Position numbers and translations under genes: made by a program. Shown here piece after piece: positions 62,498 through 64,000 of a stretch of 64,000 nucleotides of DNA (position 1 is its first letter; the number at the start of each line of letters is the position of its first letter). The stretch comes from Symbiodinium natans (Eukaryota > Sar > Dinophyceae > Suessiales > Symbiodiniaceae): contig CAJNDS010000002.1 in assembly GCA_905221605.1 (NCBI GenBank), positions 231,001-295,000 on the forward strand, given 5' to 3'. The notes beneath the pieces were generated by a model. That model saw only the letters and a list, made by a program, of their open reading frames with translations, ran no database searches and was not told the DNA's origin.

Positions 62498-62556
62498 TAA
62501 AGCCTAAAGCCTAAAGCCTAAAGCCTAAAGCCTAAAGCCTAAAGCCTAAAGCCTAA
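62498..62556 (-). repeat. homogenised AAAGCCT array
   Basis: Eight units of TTTAGGC-type (minus strand), another pure variant. Confidence 0.9.
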
Positions 62557-62790
62557 ACCCTAAACCCGAAACCCGAAACCCGAAACCCTAAACCCCAACC
62601 CCAAAGAAAAAAAGCTTCTGCTCTTGAGAGGAAAAGAAGCTCCGCGAGCGCCCTGACGAAATACCTGAGCACACTAGAGACTGCAGGCTCCTGTATAGTT
62701 GGGTTTTTGGAATAGTATCAGGGAATGATTGTAAAATACACAAAAAAAGGCAGGCTCCTTGAAGGGTTTTAGCAGACTTCAGGCAAATCT

Positions 62791-62792
<2 letters not shown>

Positions 62793-62837
<45 letters not shown>
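62793..62837 (+). repeat. G homopolymer (about 44 bp)
   Basis: The longest G run in the window, followed by a GGAGCCGTTCG repeat. Confidence 0.93.
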
Positions 62838-62838
<1 letters not shown>

Positions 62839-64000
62839 GCCGTTCGGGGGGAGCCGTTCGCGAAGCCCAAACCCTAAGCCCTCACCCCAGATTTGTGGTC
62901 GGCTTTGAGTTTCACAGGGTACCCCAATGGTACCCTTTGCGCCTTTTTCGCAGGGAAAGGTTCCCTGTTGGAAGCCCCATGAAACGAAACAAGGGTTCTC
63001 ATTCTGTTCCTACACGCCCTAAGCCCTAAACGGCGCGGGCCAAACAAGCCCGTCAAACTGCCCTAATCAAACCCGAAAAACCTTAACCCTGAAACTGCCA
63101 AAAAAATGCGCCGAGGCCTGGGGCCCAAGGCGTCGGCGCCCTTTTTGCCTGGAATGGGTACCCCCCGTATAGGCGACCGGGATCTGAAAGCGGACGGTTT
63201 GCCGGTGACGCTGTAGGGTCTGACACCAAAAACCCACTCCTACACCACCCACCCCCTAACCCCCCCCCCCCTGCCCCCCCCCCCCTCCACCCCCCCGCCA
63301 CGCCCCCCCCACCCGCTGCATCGGGCCAGGCCAAAGGCGGGTCGCGTAGCGCTAACATTAAGAGTATTAGGCCCCTCAACACTGCGCCCCAAACCCGAAT
63401 CAAATCCAAACTCTTTATGTGCGACCTCAGACATTAGTTGCTGAGTTCACAGGCCCCCCAAAAAAGCACACACTTTCAGTTCTATAGGGGATTATCGTAT
63501 CCCAAAAAAGCTTAGAGTGTACTCACTCGGCTACTTAGATCAGGATCCCAAAGCTCAGATCCCCAGCTCCGAAGCCTTTGTGCCTCTTGCATGTTTAGGG
63601 AGCTTATAAGGTTTAGGCTTGAAAAGGCCCATATGAGCCAGTGATCCTAAACCCTAAACCCTAAACCCTAAACCCTAAACCCTAAACCCCAAACCCTAAA
63701 CGCAGATGACACCCCTGCCACAGACTTACTCCAGAGCCAGCTCTGGACATTATGGTCCCTTTGAGTACCCAGAATGGTTTAGGGTTTAGGACTCAGGGTT
63801 CAGGGTTTAGGGAGATGTATGGCACGGCATGATAACAGGAGCCCTCCAAGGGACCACAATTTAGAGAACCGCGGTTTAGGGTTCAGGGTTCAGGGTTTAG
63901 GGTTTGGGGTTTAGGGTTTGGGGTTTAGGGTTCAGGGTTAGGGTTTTAGGATTCGGGGTTTAGGGTTTTAGGATTCGGGTGCCACCACAAACGCTGAACC

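Larger units (their letters stand above)
1..64000. repeat. window-wide interstitial telomere-like repeats
   Basis: Short arrays of CCCTAAA or TTTAGGG and degenerate forms recur from end to end, usually 2-20 units, and switch strand every few hundred bases. No single long terminal array is present, so this is interstitial rather than a chromosome end. Heptamer TTTAGGG is the telomere unit of plants, many algae, dinoflagellates and apicomplexans. Islands of non-repeat sequence between arrays carry the candidate exons listed below. Many longer non-repeat blocks contain only decayed repeat units and dispersed short repeats. Confidence 0.97.
62360..64000. other. repeats without supported gene
   Basis: AAAGCCT array, 44-bp G run, C runs, a dispersed GGTACCC-type member around 62910-63000 and 63470-63530, and TTTAGGG/TTTGGGG arrays to the end. 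Short open frames exist on minus at 62880-63250 but are not convincing. Confidence 0.5.

Noticed and set aside
1-64000. A chromosome end (true telomere)
   Set aside because: Arrays are short, change strand repeatedly and are spread over the whole window; no terminal unidirectional tract.
1-64000. CRISPR array
   Set aside because: The short repeats are heptamer tandem arrays without regular unique spacers, and there are no cas-like genes.
1-64000. Eimeria-like coccidian origin
   Set aside because: Eimeria genomes also carry AAACCCT repeats, but they are accompanied by abundant CAG repeats, which are missing here. GC/GA donors and the CCCH+CCHC Gag fit a dinoflagellate better. Not fully excluded.

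Overview
The window looks like nuclear DNA of an alveolate, most likely a dinoflagellate (a chromerid is the main alternative). Four things suggest this. TTTAGGG-type heptamers run through the whole window. Short coding islands are bounded mostly by non-canonical GC and GA donors and by AG|G acceptors. There is an LTR element whose Gag carries a CCCH finger plus a CCHC knuckle. Coding density is very low. I saw no rRNA, tRNA, CRISPR array or prokaryotic-style gene. The organism call is an inference.

Background. Almost everything is interstitial telomere-like sequence, CCCTAAA or TTTAGGG and decayed or mutated versions. It comes in short arrays that switch strand every few hundred bases, broken by islands of 30-150 bp of ordinary sequence. 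Several arrays are homogenised for one particular variant heptamer, octamer or longer unit.

0.7-19 kb, minus strand. Twenty of these islands can be chained into one open reading frame of 876 nt (292 codons) with matching phases at every junction. It encodes an acidic/serine then lysine-rich tail that ends in arginine-serine-type blocks. The introns are the telomere-like arrays. This hidden split gene is the main result. About 23-49 kb holds further candidate minus-strand exons (islands with open frames, AG acceptors and GC/GT/GA donors). Some chain in phase (38.3-37.9 kb, 26.9-26.1 kb, 30.1-29.8 kb), but I cannot say how many genes they form or name a product. At 52-62 kb the strand signals are mixed. 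One island there reads as a WD40 repeat strand on minus, and one good exon candidate lies on plus at 60.0 kb.

19.5-23.2 kb. A complete 3,697-bp LTR retrotransposon has 293-bp LTRs (one mismatch), a CTAAC target duplication in telomere-like DNA, a half-tRNA-Met primer site, a polypurine tract and one 1,011-aa Gag ORF, with no pol. It is a Gag-only, non-autonomous element lying antisense to the flanking candidate exons.

39.6-41.1 kb. An AT-rich island unlike its surroundings has a 175-bp tandem duplication and GC-rich hairpins, reminiscent of organelle intergenic DNA. Other features are dispersed short repeats (a 101-bp palindromic MITE-like element, a roughly 400-bp duplication 44 kb apart, an 85-bp repeat that directly abuts an exon acceptor), microsatellites and long G/C homopolymers. 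Exon coordinates were read by eye. They are hypotheses that transcript data would settle.
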